From assembly GCA_036346155.1 (NCBI GenBank), contig JARFIY010000001.1:80060501-80124500 (forward strand): 64,000 nt of DNA, given 5' to 3'. Shown here piece by piece: positions 11,324 through 22,280 of the stretch. How positions within the stretch are numbered: position 1 is the stretch's first letter; every line of letters starts with the position of its first letter. The notes under the pieces were generated by a model. It was not told the origin of the DNA. It searched no databases and saw only the letters and a program-made list of their open reading frames with translations. This DNA is from Sinelater perroti. Its lineage: Eukaryota; Arthropoda; Insecta; Coleoptera; Elateridae. The position numbers and the translations under genes were made by a program.

Positions 11324-12501
11324 GCAGTCTAAAAAGTTCTGAGCCTAACATAGACACAGGTATTTTTCTGGTAAATTCAGTTTTATTTTTCAACATAATC
11401 TACTTTTTCCAGTGATGTTCCAACCTTTTTAACCCGTCCAAATAGCAGTTGGTAAAATAGTCGTCTACGATTGCGATGATCTCCTTGTTTGATGAAAATC
11501 TCTATCCTCTGAGCCAAACTTTGGGCTTAGGAAATAGTCACTAGACGCCAGATCTGGTTAATATGCCAGGTGGTCAATCCATTCAAACTGCAGTTCGTGA
11601 ATTTTGGTTATGGCGACCGCCGAAATGTAAGCCTTGATTTGTCTTGATGGAAAGAACTTCCTTCCGTTCCAAATGGGACCGTTTTTCAGCAATTTCTACC
11701 ATCAACTGGTCCAATAACGGTGCGTAGAACGACCCCGTTATTGTTTTCCCTTTTTCTAAGTAGTCAATAAACAGAATTACCTGACTATCCTAAAAACAGT
11801 AGCCATCAACTTTCCGGCCGTCGTCGCCTTTTTTGGAGAAAGTTTAGCTTTTACAATCCACTGTTTTGACTATTTCTTCATCTCAGGAACGTAATAGTGG
11901 ACCCAAGTTTCACTGACAGTGATAAATCGATGCAATAAATCCGACTCTTTTCACTGAAACCGTTTAAGCGGGGCCTTGAAAATGTTCATTCGAATAAATT
12001 TTTGGTTCAAAGTGAGCAAGCACGAGACCCAATGCCCAACTAGTTTTCTCGTTCCCAATTTTTCAGTAAATATGTGAAAAACACGTTATTTCGTTCAAAG
12101 CCTTTGCTATCTCTCCAACTTTGATTCGACGATCGTCCAGTACCATTTGGTAAACTTTTTCAATGCTATCGGTGGGGGTCGCAGTTGTTGGCCGTCCTGA
12201 ATGCTCATCATTAACCAAGCTGGTACGACCACATTGAAATTCAGCTGCCCATCTTTTCACGGTGGCAAATGATGGAGCAGAATCCCTGTAAACTACTCAA
12301 TTGCAACATGGTATTCGATTTCTTCCATTTTTACTAAATCACTGACATCGACCCATACAAGCGACTGCAAAACAACAATTAAGCGTCCACAATGGCTGAA
12401 ATTTTTGCAGGTATCTTTCAAAGCATGTACGATTGTAGTAGCAGAATGGTTTTGACGAGTAGGGTCATCTTCATGTTGAGGCTCAAAACTTTTCAGACTG
12501 C
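11324..12501 (-). mobile_element. Mariner-like DNA transposon with inverted repeats, transposase broken
   Basis: A 1.18 kb element. The outer ends are imperfect inverted repeats of about 28 bp: the left starts GCAGTCTAAAAAGTTCTGAG at 11324, and the right, read on the minus strand from 12501, starts GCAGTCTGAAAAGTTTTGAG. The minus strand encodes a mariner transposase remnant: KRWAAEFQCGRTSLVNDEHS, GRPTTATP, then IEKVYQMVLDDRRIKVGEIA (helix-turn-helix region, 12260-12063). Decayed catalytic and C-terminal parts lie toward 11350. Multiple stops and frameshifts make it non-autonomous. Mariner proteins cut and paste DNA at TA sites; no clean TA duplication could be confirmed at the ends. Confidence 0.85.
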
Positions 12502-12707
12502 CCGCGCAGCAATCAAGGTATGAATTCGGTTAACATTTGATATTTTAACACGAGTAGCTTACTATCAGCGGATAAAATGAAGTATTTGTGTTACCAAATA
12601 GCAATTTAGTTAAAAATACAAAAAGTTCTTTATTTGTGGGATATGAACATGTACAAAAACATAATTCCATGGAATCTCTATATAGAAAAATATTTAAAAA
12701 AGTGAAC

Positions 12708-12863
12708 TTTATTTTTAACAAAATATAAAATTTAGATATACATATGATCAATGTCTGGAAAGTCACTGTAGATGAATGGTTCAGAATATTGTTTGCTCCT
12801 CGCTGGAAACTCATGGATGTATGTGATGTGTTGTATAAGTTGCATATTAGTAGGCACAATAAA
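12708..12863 (-). other. Unidentified C-terminus-like frame followed by a polyadenylation signal
   Basis: On the minus strand a frame runs from after a TAA at about 12864 to a stop at 12734-12732, reading IVPTNMQLIQHITYI, HEFPARSKQYSEPF and IYSDFPDIDHMYI. Its composition looks protein-like, and AATAAA follows at 12713-12708. Upstream the same frame holds EEPSLPLQP before the TAA. I do not recognise the protein. It may be the last exon of an unknown gene, a retrocopy end, or a transposon tail. A different overlapping frame (12901-12545) is longer but less protein-like. Confidence 0.3.
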
Positions 12864-12901
12864 CCCTTAAGGCTGTAGTGGCAGTGAGGGTTCCTCGACA
12901 A

Positions 12902-13559
12902 AGAAAATGATCAACCACTAACGTGACTTAAAAAATGTTATTTACGGTGATATAACTTCAAAAGGCAATTTTTTATTTAAAAAAAGTAATACTTTCAGCT
13001 TTAAGATTTTGTTTTCTGTTGACTGTGATAACAACATTTTTTGCAAACATAAATAACTTGTAAATGGTTGTAATTTACTGATAACCAAGAAATCCGATTA
13101 GCGTTCCTTAATCCTGTTGCAAACCTATTTTGTCAAGACATACGAGTATTTGTTGTCCCAAAATAGACACTCATGATGATTAACAACGCCAAATTTACGT
13201 GAATTGGCCTCGGGTTATCTTACAGTACTAATGCCGTATTCTCAAATTGTTTAAAATCCAAAAATAATAAAACATTTATTAAAATATTTATATGATGAAA
13301 ATAAACGTAAGAAATGAAGCAAGAAAAACATGTCTACAAAAGATCAATACAGATAAAAATAAAGGGTGGAATAGAATAAATAAAGATACGAACAAGTAAA
13401 AATAATACGCTTAATTAATTTCTTCGTGTTTTTGTAACATTCCATATAAAAAAGTATAAAGCTATTTGTATCATTTGTGTTTCTGACACTTTTTACCATA
13501 GGCAAAGTGTTAAATGGCACTGGAGTTTTATGGAAATTTCAAATGATCTGTGCAGTTAA
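12902..13559. other. No gene recognised
   Basis: AT-rich sequence with no coding or terminal-repeat signal that I can identify. Confidence 0.4.
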
Positions 13560-13800
13560 CTGCTGAGTAGAACACCGAATATTTAGTGATAGAATGGAAG
13601 AAATGTCCAAACAAATATATCAAGCGAAGACACGAGAAAGAAATAGAGTAGAGTGTTTACAAATACAATGGGAGGAACAAGTCAAACTAGTGGCATAAAA
13701 TCGAGGAATACATTATTACGAAGTAAAAACAATGGTAAAGGACAGAAACCAAAGAAAAAGAAAAATCAAGAACACGTAATGATGAAGTGTAATATGTAAA
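13560..13800 (+). pseudogene. LINE ORF2 C-terminal remnant
   Basis: Plus-strand reading WEEQVKLVA, a stop, then NRGIHYYEVKTMVKDRNQRK resembles the conserved tail of RT-encoding LINEs (W.D.......G.....A..M..DR..W). It is short and interrupted. A 3'-terminal LINE scrap is the likeliest origin. Confidence 0.4.
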
Positions 13801-13919
13801 TATAAATAAGTAAATATATAGTAAAAATACAAAAATGTTAATTTAAAATATATAGTTCAACACCTAACGGTACAGTGGACAAGATATTTTTGTGTCTAGT
13901 TTATAACATTCTTAAGATG

Positions 13920-16440
13920 CGACACTAAAAGCCTTTGACTGTTGAACGATAAACAAGTGCCGAGAGCTCTCGCCGCGATCCTATAAATAAACGGGTATAA
14001 TTGTACGCGGTGAGATCTGGCGACTCAACATGTTTCCCCAAGATAAAGTGATATTAATGCATCAAGAAAATTATCAACGTTTGCAAAATGAAAAGCAACT
14101 TTATAATAGTTGAAAATTATCGGAGAACGAGAAGGTAAGTGTCATGAATAGGGCAAACCAACAGCAAATCCAACTAAATAAAATCAATAAGATGTATGAA
14201 GAATTGAACAAAAATACTCAGAGATAAAAAACAGACTGTCTAACAACATCAAAGAAAAAAGACAGTTGAATACTACACCGATGAAGAGGAACTAGCATAT
14301 GAAACAGGGTGGATTCACCAGAAAAATAGGAAAAAAAGAAAAATAAATACATCGCTAACAAATACCTCCTTCTCCCCAGACAGTTGTGGATGGAATTAAA
14401 AACTTCAATCAGTTACTTGAATAAATTAGTAAAATGTTAAATGATTTTCAAATTAAGATAATAATAAACACATCAAAATCAACGTCACGGATGAAGACAG
14501 CTTTAAACTGCTTAGAGAAATATTAGAAGAAGAAAAATACTCGTGGCACTCTTACGAGAATAAACAAAACAGGCCAATCAAAGTAGTAGCGAATAAGTTA
14601 CACCACTCATGTAAACCTGAGCAGATAGTCTTGTCGTTCAGAAAGAAAGGATTGAAGCTGTTAGAAGCAGTACCCAAATTAAAATACAAAACCAAACAAC
14701 CTCTAACTATGTTTATCTTGGCGTTTAGACATAATAAAGATATTAACAAAGTTTTCGCAATCACCTATATAATGGGGATTAGGGTACAGATTCTGCAGAT
14801 TAGAAATGAAAAGTTAGTACCATAGTATGAAAGGTCCGAAGCCTACGGATACACACAGAGATACTGTGCAAAAAACCAAGTGTGTCAGATGCACGGCAGA
14901 TTGTATCAAACCTAAGATGCAAAATCAAAATGCGTTCACTGCGGCAAAGATCACCCAGCTAACTATCGTGGATGTTTGGTAGCCAAAAAATGCAGAAAAT
15001 TAAAAACAAACTAAGAAATCTACTTTGCTTCGACAGCCCCAAAGAATCGACTAATGTGCAAAAACTGAAGCAAAAAAAAATAATTAAAATACATAACCTA
15101 CAATCCAGCAGTAAATGGAAAATGGAAGAAAATTATAATAGAAAAGCTGGTAGATTAGATACAACAATTGAATCAACTGTTCAAAAAATATTGGAAAAAT
15201 TAAATGCAATAGATGAACGCAAGGAGCGATCCCCAAAAATAAAAATAGTTGACCAACTGATTATAATAGAATAAAACACCAATAGGCTACTTCAATATGA
15301 ACAAGAGTTGCAAATAGTCTTGGACATGAAAAAAAATTATATATGTCTTATTACTAAAACATATTTCACCAAGAAATCATATATCAAGTTTAAAGGACAC
15401 AAGGTATATCACGTCATTCGCCCTAATAACTACGCAAAAGGTGGTAGTGCAGTAATTGTAAAAGAATCCATTGTACATCACTAAGAAATAGGATGTCAAA
15501 CAGACATAATACAGGCAACACCTATCATAGTTTAAACTAAAACCTACAACGTAATTATTACAGCGCTGTATAGTCGACCAAGACATATCATCAGGGAAGA
15601 ATATTACCTTAACTTCCTTGAAGAACAAGAATATAGATTCAGTATTGGAGGTGATTTCAATGCAAAAAAACGCCCAGTGGGAATCTAGGTAAAAAACTTT
15701 TGAAAGCACGTAACCGATTGAACTGTGAAATACTATAGACTGGTAAACCAACATATTGGGCAACAGATTTGAACAAAATTCCTGGCCTAATAAACTTTTT
15801 TATTGTCAGGAAAATCTCCTCAAATTAAATTGATGTCCAAGGAGCATGGGGTAAGAACTCAGACTACTCTCCCATATTTCTTACCCTAACTGATAGTGTA
15901 TTTAAAAAAGAACTTCCACATAGACTAGTTAATAAATGGAATAATAAGAACTGAACTAACATCAGATAAAGAAGTAGAACTGTTTGTTATAAATATCCAG
16001 GAAGCAGCATGGGGAAATACTCCTGAGATTAAACCCCGAGTCAAGGATAATAAATATCCTAAAGAGATTAGGGATCTTGGGTCTGAAAAAAGAAAATTAA
16101 GAAAAAAATAGCACCAAACAAAGACACCAGTAGATAAACTACTCTAAACAACACTATTCAACAACTAAAGAGAGAAATACAATCAAAAATGAATCAATCG
16201 AAAGCTGTCTGAGAGAATTAACCAACGACAGTAAAACTGACTACTCTTTGTGAAAAGCCACATGGATGGTGGGCCCGGAATAACATACAAAAAGCAACTA
16301 GACTTGAAGAACACTTGGAACTGATCTTCCAATCAAATGCAGAAGATCCCCAAAATTAAACTAAGCCAAGACAAGATGATGTCGAGATTACACTCACCAC
16401 CCCAAAAAAAGTTTTGATGACTCTTTAAATAGCAGCCGGA
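13920..16440 (+). pseudogene. Jockey-like non-LTR retrotransposon, degenerate
   Basis: Plus-strand LINE with a recognisable domain order. ORF1 (gag-like) includes KQPLTMFILAFRHNKDINKV near 14695-14755, then zinc-knuckle segments (RCTAD..., and KCVHCGKDHPANYRGC near 14935-14975). ORF2 starts around 15290 with endonuclease motifs (GGDFNAKN near 15650, then PTYWATDLNKIPDLINFF, then NSDYSP). It ends within the N-terminal RT region (EITLTTPKKV near 16385). Every part carries stops and shifts. The element stops where the Penelope-like sequence begins at about 16447, so the RT core is missing. Chaperone-type ORF1 and endonuclease/RT ORF2 are the usual jockey composition. Confidence 0.75.
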
Positions 16441-16446
16441 TAGGTT

Positions 16447-17977
16447 TCCGCGGTTAACTATGTTTAAACCAACTTAGTTCATGGGATGAACCGCGTCTAT
16501 TTTGAGAAAAGTCTCGACGTTTCGGCATCGGCTTTGATGCCATTTTCAAGAGGTTAGCTCTTCACTCGGACTCTCAATCTGCCTACTCCCCAAGGAGAGC
16601 TATGAGTCTTTGAATAAGACTGATCTTTCGTGTGACCTGCTTGATCTTTTATAGGACTGGAAGTTAAAGTTTGTTTGACGGGAGATGCGTTGGGTTGGGG
16701 AAAGTTTGTAGGATTAAGGGTGTTGCGTAATTGGCGGTGCGGAGCAATAAGGAACTTCCACATGACAGCCAAACGCTGGCTGTCATCTATTGTGTTGAGG
16801 CACTGTGGGCGTTTTTCTATTTCAATTGCCTCACGTACTATTCTGCTGGTAAAATGGGAAATGGGGGCAATGGTTTTAGCCCCAAAGAAATTAATTTTGT
16901 GGCCTGTTTCTTTGCTATGTTTGGCAAGTGCCGAACCATTATCGCCTTTCCGTACGGCCAGAGAATACTCGTATATTCGGCTAGATATTTGCCGATTTGT
17001 TTGACCTATGTAGGTCCTTTGGCAGTCTCCACAAGGTATTTCATACACTCCTTGGGATTCATTGGGGCAGTGATCCTTTGCTGAGCGAAGAAGCCCAGAT
17101 ATTTGGTTGTTGGTCCTAAAAACCCTGCGGATATTTTACCGTATTAGTATGCGGCTTATTCTATAGGTGATGCCTCTGATGTAAGGTAGGAATGCTTTTT
17201 GTTGATCAGGAGGGTTTTGGGATTGAGAGTTAGTGTTTTTATTTATATTTTTGATTATATTAGTTAAGAATTTGTTGGAATATCCATTTTGCAGTAGGGT
17301 GGTGGTAATGGATTTAATTTATGTTTGGCGATTTTTCGTATCGGAAAGTTTGATGGATCTGGTTATGGGGGATTTTGCAACCGAATGGATTTGGGCAGGG
17401 TGGTGATGGGATTTGGCATTTAGGTAACGGTTAGTGTGAGTGGGTTTTCTGTAGACAGTGTAATAAAAGCTGTCATTAGAAGGATTTCTTGTTATGAGAG
17501 TATCTAGGAAGGGAAAGGAATTGTTATGATCAGTTTCCATGGTAAATTTGATATTGGTGTGGATTTGGTTGAGGTGGGAAAGGAATTCTGGAAGGGTATT
17601 ATGTCCATGACGCCAGATAACAAAAGTGTCATCGACATATCGTATCCAGCAGGTAGGTTTAAGGTGAAAGGAGGCAAGGGCTTTTGTTTCAAAATCGGTC
17701 ATAAAAAGGTTAGCAATGATGACAGGTGAAAGTGGGGAACCCATGGGAGCACCATTACTTTGGCGGTAAAATTTATTTTGGAAGGTAAAGTAAGTATTGG
17801 ATAGGCAATGGTTTATTAGGGAGAGGATATTGTTATTTATATTATACGTTGACTTTAATAACTGTAGGGTATCAGGAACTGGGATGTTTGTAAAAACAAA
17901 GAAACGACATCAAAGCTAACCATGGTGTCACCTTTGCGTATGGGGAAGATTTTCAGTATTTCTATGAAATGATAGGA
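16447..17977 (-). mobile_element. Penelope-like element, 5'-truncated minus-strand copy
   Basis: On the minus strand, 17977 to 16447 reads the second half of a Penelope-like retroelement. It begins in the RT (VTPWLALMSFLCFYKH in a shifted frame), then GAPMGSPLSPVIIANLFMTD, the catalytic CWIRYVDDTFVIWRHG (about 17660-17610), SFPFLDTLITR and YRKPTHTNRYLN. After a linker comes a GIY-YIG-type endonuclease: MYEIPCGDCQRTYIGQTNR at 17048, with HSKETGHKINF further on. The region downstream of the coding part ends in a segment with a hairpin and a hammerhead-like core (16511-16550). Internal frameshifts separate RT and endonuclease. It faces the plus-strand copy at 17978-19445 head to head. Confidence 0.9.
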
Positions 17978-19445
17978 AACCTATCCGAACATTTTATACG
18001 CCTCTACGGGGAGGAAACATTAAACTTAACTAAGCTATATTCAAAGCTTACTTTACATAAGGCCAAACTTTTGTGTGACCTTGAATTCTTAAAATCCTGC
18101 AGAGACCTGTTGGTTTACGATTAAAACATCACCAGAAATCATCCACCATCTCCCGTATCCTTAAAAAAGCAGAGCTATCTCTGCTTAGAAACTCCATCCA
18201 TGCTACCCGTAAAATGCTTTCTCTAGGATTATACACGACAAAGCGTCGTGCATATCCGAAAAGAAAACCGACACCCAGAAACGCAAACTTTCCAAGTTAT
18301 GCCAAAGTAAAATTCCCAATACCCAACCATCCCTGACCAACACGACGGTACATAACCTTTCTGACGCATAACCTAGCAACCTAGCTATTCAGGCTCTGGA
18401 AAAAGGTTTTAACTTTGCTGTAACACCAAACCGCGTTCCCACTGAACAAATTATATCCCAAATAGAATCCTCCATTTCCACCCTTTCCGAAAATGTGGCC
18501 AATGAAAACAGGCAAGATGTAGCCAAACTGTTACATACAGCCGAATTACTAAAACCAAATATCAAAGCCTCCGAATTACGCGCCTTAAAAGCTCTAAAAG
18601 AAAATAATAATATTACAATTTTATAGGCAGATAGGGGCAACGCTACAGTGATCCTAAATACTGCGGACTACATCGGTAAGATACACAATTTACTTAAATC
18701 CTCTGATTATCGCCATGTACCTAATAATCCCACTACCTACCTCGAAAAGAAAACCAAAACCCTTATTACTAACTCCAACATATCATCCGATACCAAGAAA
18801 CTCCTCATACCACGAGAAAAATCGTCCAGAATTCCCAAATTGTATGGTCTCCCAAAAATTCACAAAGAGAACATTCCTTTACGCCCTATAGTTAGTGCGT
18901 TCGGTTCTCCCACCCACAATCTAGCCAAATACCTTGCCAAGACTCTCCAACCTCTCACAGAGCAGGCATCATCCTACGTTCGAAACTCCTATCATTTCCT
19001 AGAAATACTGAAAACCTTCCCTATAGGCAAAGGTGACATCATGGTTAGCTGTGATGTCATTTCTTTGTTTACAAACATCAGCAGAATAGTAGGTGAGGCA
19101 ATTGAAATAAAAAACGCCCACAGTGCCTCAACACAAGAGATGGCAGCCAGCGTTTGCCTGTCATGTGGAAGTCCCTTATTGCTCCGCACCGCCAATTACG
19201 CAACACCCTTAATCCTACAAACTTTCCCCAATCCAACGCATCTTCCGCCAAACAAACTTTCACTTCCAGCCTTATAAAAGATCAAGCAGGTCACACGAAA
19301 GATCAGTCTTATTCAAAGACTCATAACTCTCCTTGGGGAGTAGGCAGATTGAGACCCCGAGTGAAGAGCTAACCTCTTGAAAATGGCATCAAAGCCGATG
19401 CCGAAACGTCGAGACTTTTCTCAAAATAGACGCGGTTCATCCGTG
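17978..19445 (+). mobile_element. Penelope-like element, plus-strand copy with internal deletion
   Basis: The N-terminal half of a Penelope-like protein on the plus strand: SRILKKAELSLLRNS (about 18150), NRVPTEQIISQIESSIS (about 18430), then the RT start at 18627-19079 with ADRGNATVIL, IPKLYGLPKIHKENIPLRPI and VSCDVISLFTNI. At 19077 the sequence jumps straight to RIVGEAIEI, which in the minus-strand copy lies after the endonuclease. So about 1 kb coding the RT active site and the GIY-YIG domain has been lost. The 3' part continues to 19445, matching the end of the other copy inverted. One in-frame stop (about 18625) and earlier shifts also break it. Confidence 0.9.
19376..19416 (+). ncRNA. 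Degenerate hammerhead-ribozyme-like motif of the Penelope-like element
   Basis: CTTGAAAAT, then a 6 bp hairpin GGCATC-AAAGCC-GATGCC, then GAAACGTC. In hammerhead ribozymes the core is CUGANGA, stem II, GAAA. Penelope-like elements are known to carry such ribozymes in their terminal repeats. Here stem II and GAAA are intact, but the first core box deviates (TTGAAAA), so the position equivalent to catalytic G8 is A. The same sequence is inverted at 16550-16511. Self-cleavage is unlikely; the call as a relic is an inference. Confidence 0.4.
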
Positions 19446-19460
19446 AACTAAGTTGTTTAA

Positions 19461-19735
<275 letters not shown>

Positions 19736-20057
19736 GATAGTCAGTAAAATATAAAAGTATATTAAAATAATACTTGTAAAATAAGTTTTATTTAAATTTC
19801 TCCTTTTTACATTTTAAGTCCTATCATGTTACAGATATCTTGACAATATGGTATTCTTCAAAAAGGTAAAACTACCTTTTGCTAATGTTCTACAAGATAT
19901 AGAATTTAAAATCGCTTTGTTCTCTTTTTTATAATTATAATAATTACTATATTTTGTGATTTATAATAGTAGTTGCGCACTCGCTCTTGTATGTTATTCT
20001 ACGATAGACGTCAATTCTGGGATCAATTTATTCTCTGCAATGTTTGGACACACGAAA

Positions 20058-20450
20058 TACCCATTAATACGAAGCGATGACAGCTTCGGCGTCCGCACGC
20101 GGAGCTTTCGTCCGGCCCGTGGCGCCGCGGCCGCGACGTGAAAGTGCGTTTCAACATTAGAGATTCATCCGTGGGTGGCTGTTTTCTTATGCGGCTGTGT
20201 TATTCTACTTTCATTCCTTGCAATGCCGCGCGTTGGCCGCAGCAATCTGTTTCTGGCATTCGTTATGGGCGACCTGTTTCGCACGTGGGCACGAAACGCA
20301 TAACTTTTGTTTGCAAAGAACTGAATTTAGTTTGGCCGCGTCATACAGCCGATATTACAAAACCTTCTGCGGTGCGCGCGTGGGCCCCATCTGTTCGAAA
20401 AATTCGCAGATGGAGGATTCCCCGGCCGCTGATCCACGGAAAACCATTTA
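20058..20450. other. GC-richer island without recognised gene
   Basis: About 390 bp with clearly higher GC and CpG content than the surroundings (for example GGCGCCGCGGCCGCGACG near 20121-20138). A plus-strand frame at 20138-20491 is open for 117 codons, but I see no family resemblance. It could be the promoter or first-exon region of a gene outside the window, or part of an unrecognised element. Confidence 0.35.
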
Positions 20451-20689
20451 GACTCATCTCCGTGTATAACCCAATATTTGTTATTGCATAGCAGATATAT
20501 AGATAAATATTTAAAATACCTCTAAACATACAATTCCAAGCGGTAATTCCCAAAGCGTTGAAGAACTGGGAGAGGATCACAAAAGAATTTTCGAAATAAA
20601 ACAAAAACTACTTATTAAGTCATTTATTTCCGTTTTGTAAATAAAATTATACAAAACAAAAATAATGTTTTAACTAATCTTTTAAATTT

Positions 20690-22160
20690 TGTTTGTCTCA
20701 GTATTACATTTTCTTCTGTCTTCGGTCAGTCTTCTTATTTATAGGTAGTTGGAGCAACCCAGGCCTCTTATTATTTAAGATATATGTTGTAATCTAACTC
20801 TGCCTTTTATTATTGTTTGTAGTAAACCCGTAAACCTTAATATATTCCCTATCCATATGTCTCTTCTTCTCATTATTTCTCATTAATTCTCTTTCTTCTT
20901 TTATTCTTTTTAATATTTTATTATTTGATATTCCTTCTTGTTTTAACATTCTTCCATGGCACTATAACTCAAATGTATGTGTTCTTTTTTGTTCGCTCTT
21001 TGCAATTGCCCAAGTTTTAAACCCGTACAGTTCAACACTCCATAAGAAGGCGTGTAAAATTTATTTTCTCCTGTTTAAAGAAATTTTACTGAATGTTCAT
21101 AATTGCTCTGTATTGAGAAACATCACTTTAGTTTGCTATACTTTACGCACGATTTCTCTTTTGGTTGGAGATACCAAAACTCTTCAACTTCCTATATTAT
21201 TTTTCCATCCAGTGTTATTTATGTATTCCAGTGTATCACATCTCCGCTCACCAATATTTTTGCTATAAAGACATTTATTTTCATATTATATCCTTTCATA
21301 ACTAAGTGTATCCGCCGTAGAAGAAGTTTGTAATTCTCCTGTCTTTGTATTTTATTCTTACTTTCCGCAGAATGTCCAACAGTGTAGACTATTTTAGCTT
21401 ATCAAAAGCTTTCTCCATATCGACGGAAGCTATAAATGTAGATTCCCTTTTCGTATTCTATTCCCAATTATAATTCTTAAGATTAGAATTAGTTTATTGT
21501 TTTTTTTTCTGAAACTAAACTAATAGTTTAATAGCTGGTCTTCTATTGCTCTTTCTCTTCTTTTATATATGATTTCTTTAATACTTTCTAGACATGTGAG
21601 ATCAGACTAATTATATGGTAGTTTCGCATTCATTTGTTTTTCCTTTATTTGTAATTGGCACTATTATATTCTTGATCAAATCTTCTGATATCGTTTCTGT
21701 TTCGTACTTCTTATTTATTAGTTGATATAGTTTCTGGCAAAATATGTCAGTGATCTTTTTTATTATTTCTGCCGGAAAATCGTCTATTTACACTGCTTTG
21801 TTTGTTTTAAATTCTTATATGGCCTCATCGTACTCCGATTAAGTTATGTGCTCTCCAAAAATTTCCGCATCCATGTCCTCTTCTAGTTCTACTTTATTTA
21901 GCCCTACTTCACCGTATAGTTCTTCTAAATACTGTTTCCTCTTTTCTACCATTTTGTCGCAATCTATTAAAATTTTTCCATTTTCATCCTTCGTGCCGTT
22001 AGAGCGTTTTTAGGTTCTCGAAAGAATATTTAACAGTTTTGTAGGCTGATTCGATTTTCCAGCATTTTTCTGGCATGCAATAATACTTATTACACTAGCC
22101 TCTCTTTGTAACATCTCCAGTTGCCAAGATTGTCTTTTTTTCTGTTTTAGTTTTTTTTAT
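20690..22160 (-). pseudogene. Degenerate LINE endonuclease-RT element
   Basis: Minus-strand reading gives an RT palm motif TFIASVDMEKAFDKLK (about 21435-21385) and, further 3', SVELYGFKTWAIAKSEQKR (about 21035-20980), which matches the LYG.E.W....K...R motif after the RT in many insect LINEs. Upstream (toward 21800) decayed linker sequence can be followed. Stops are frequent. It may belong to the same broad group as the copies at 25470-28480 and 56528-59540. Confidence 0.6.
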
Positions 22161-22280
22161 TTTAAATCATACGTTATCATAACTATGCATGGTGGGCATG
22201 AAAGGTTTTTAAATCGACCGAATTTCCCCAGGTTTTTTATGACTGCCTTCAATTATATACATTAAAATAAGTTGAAATCC

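Noticed and set aside
16675..17729. Plus-strand frames at 16675-17084 and 17526-17729
   Set aside because: They are complements of the Penelope-like endonuclease and RT coding regions on the minus strand.
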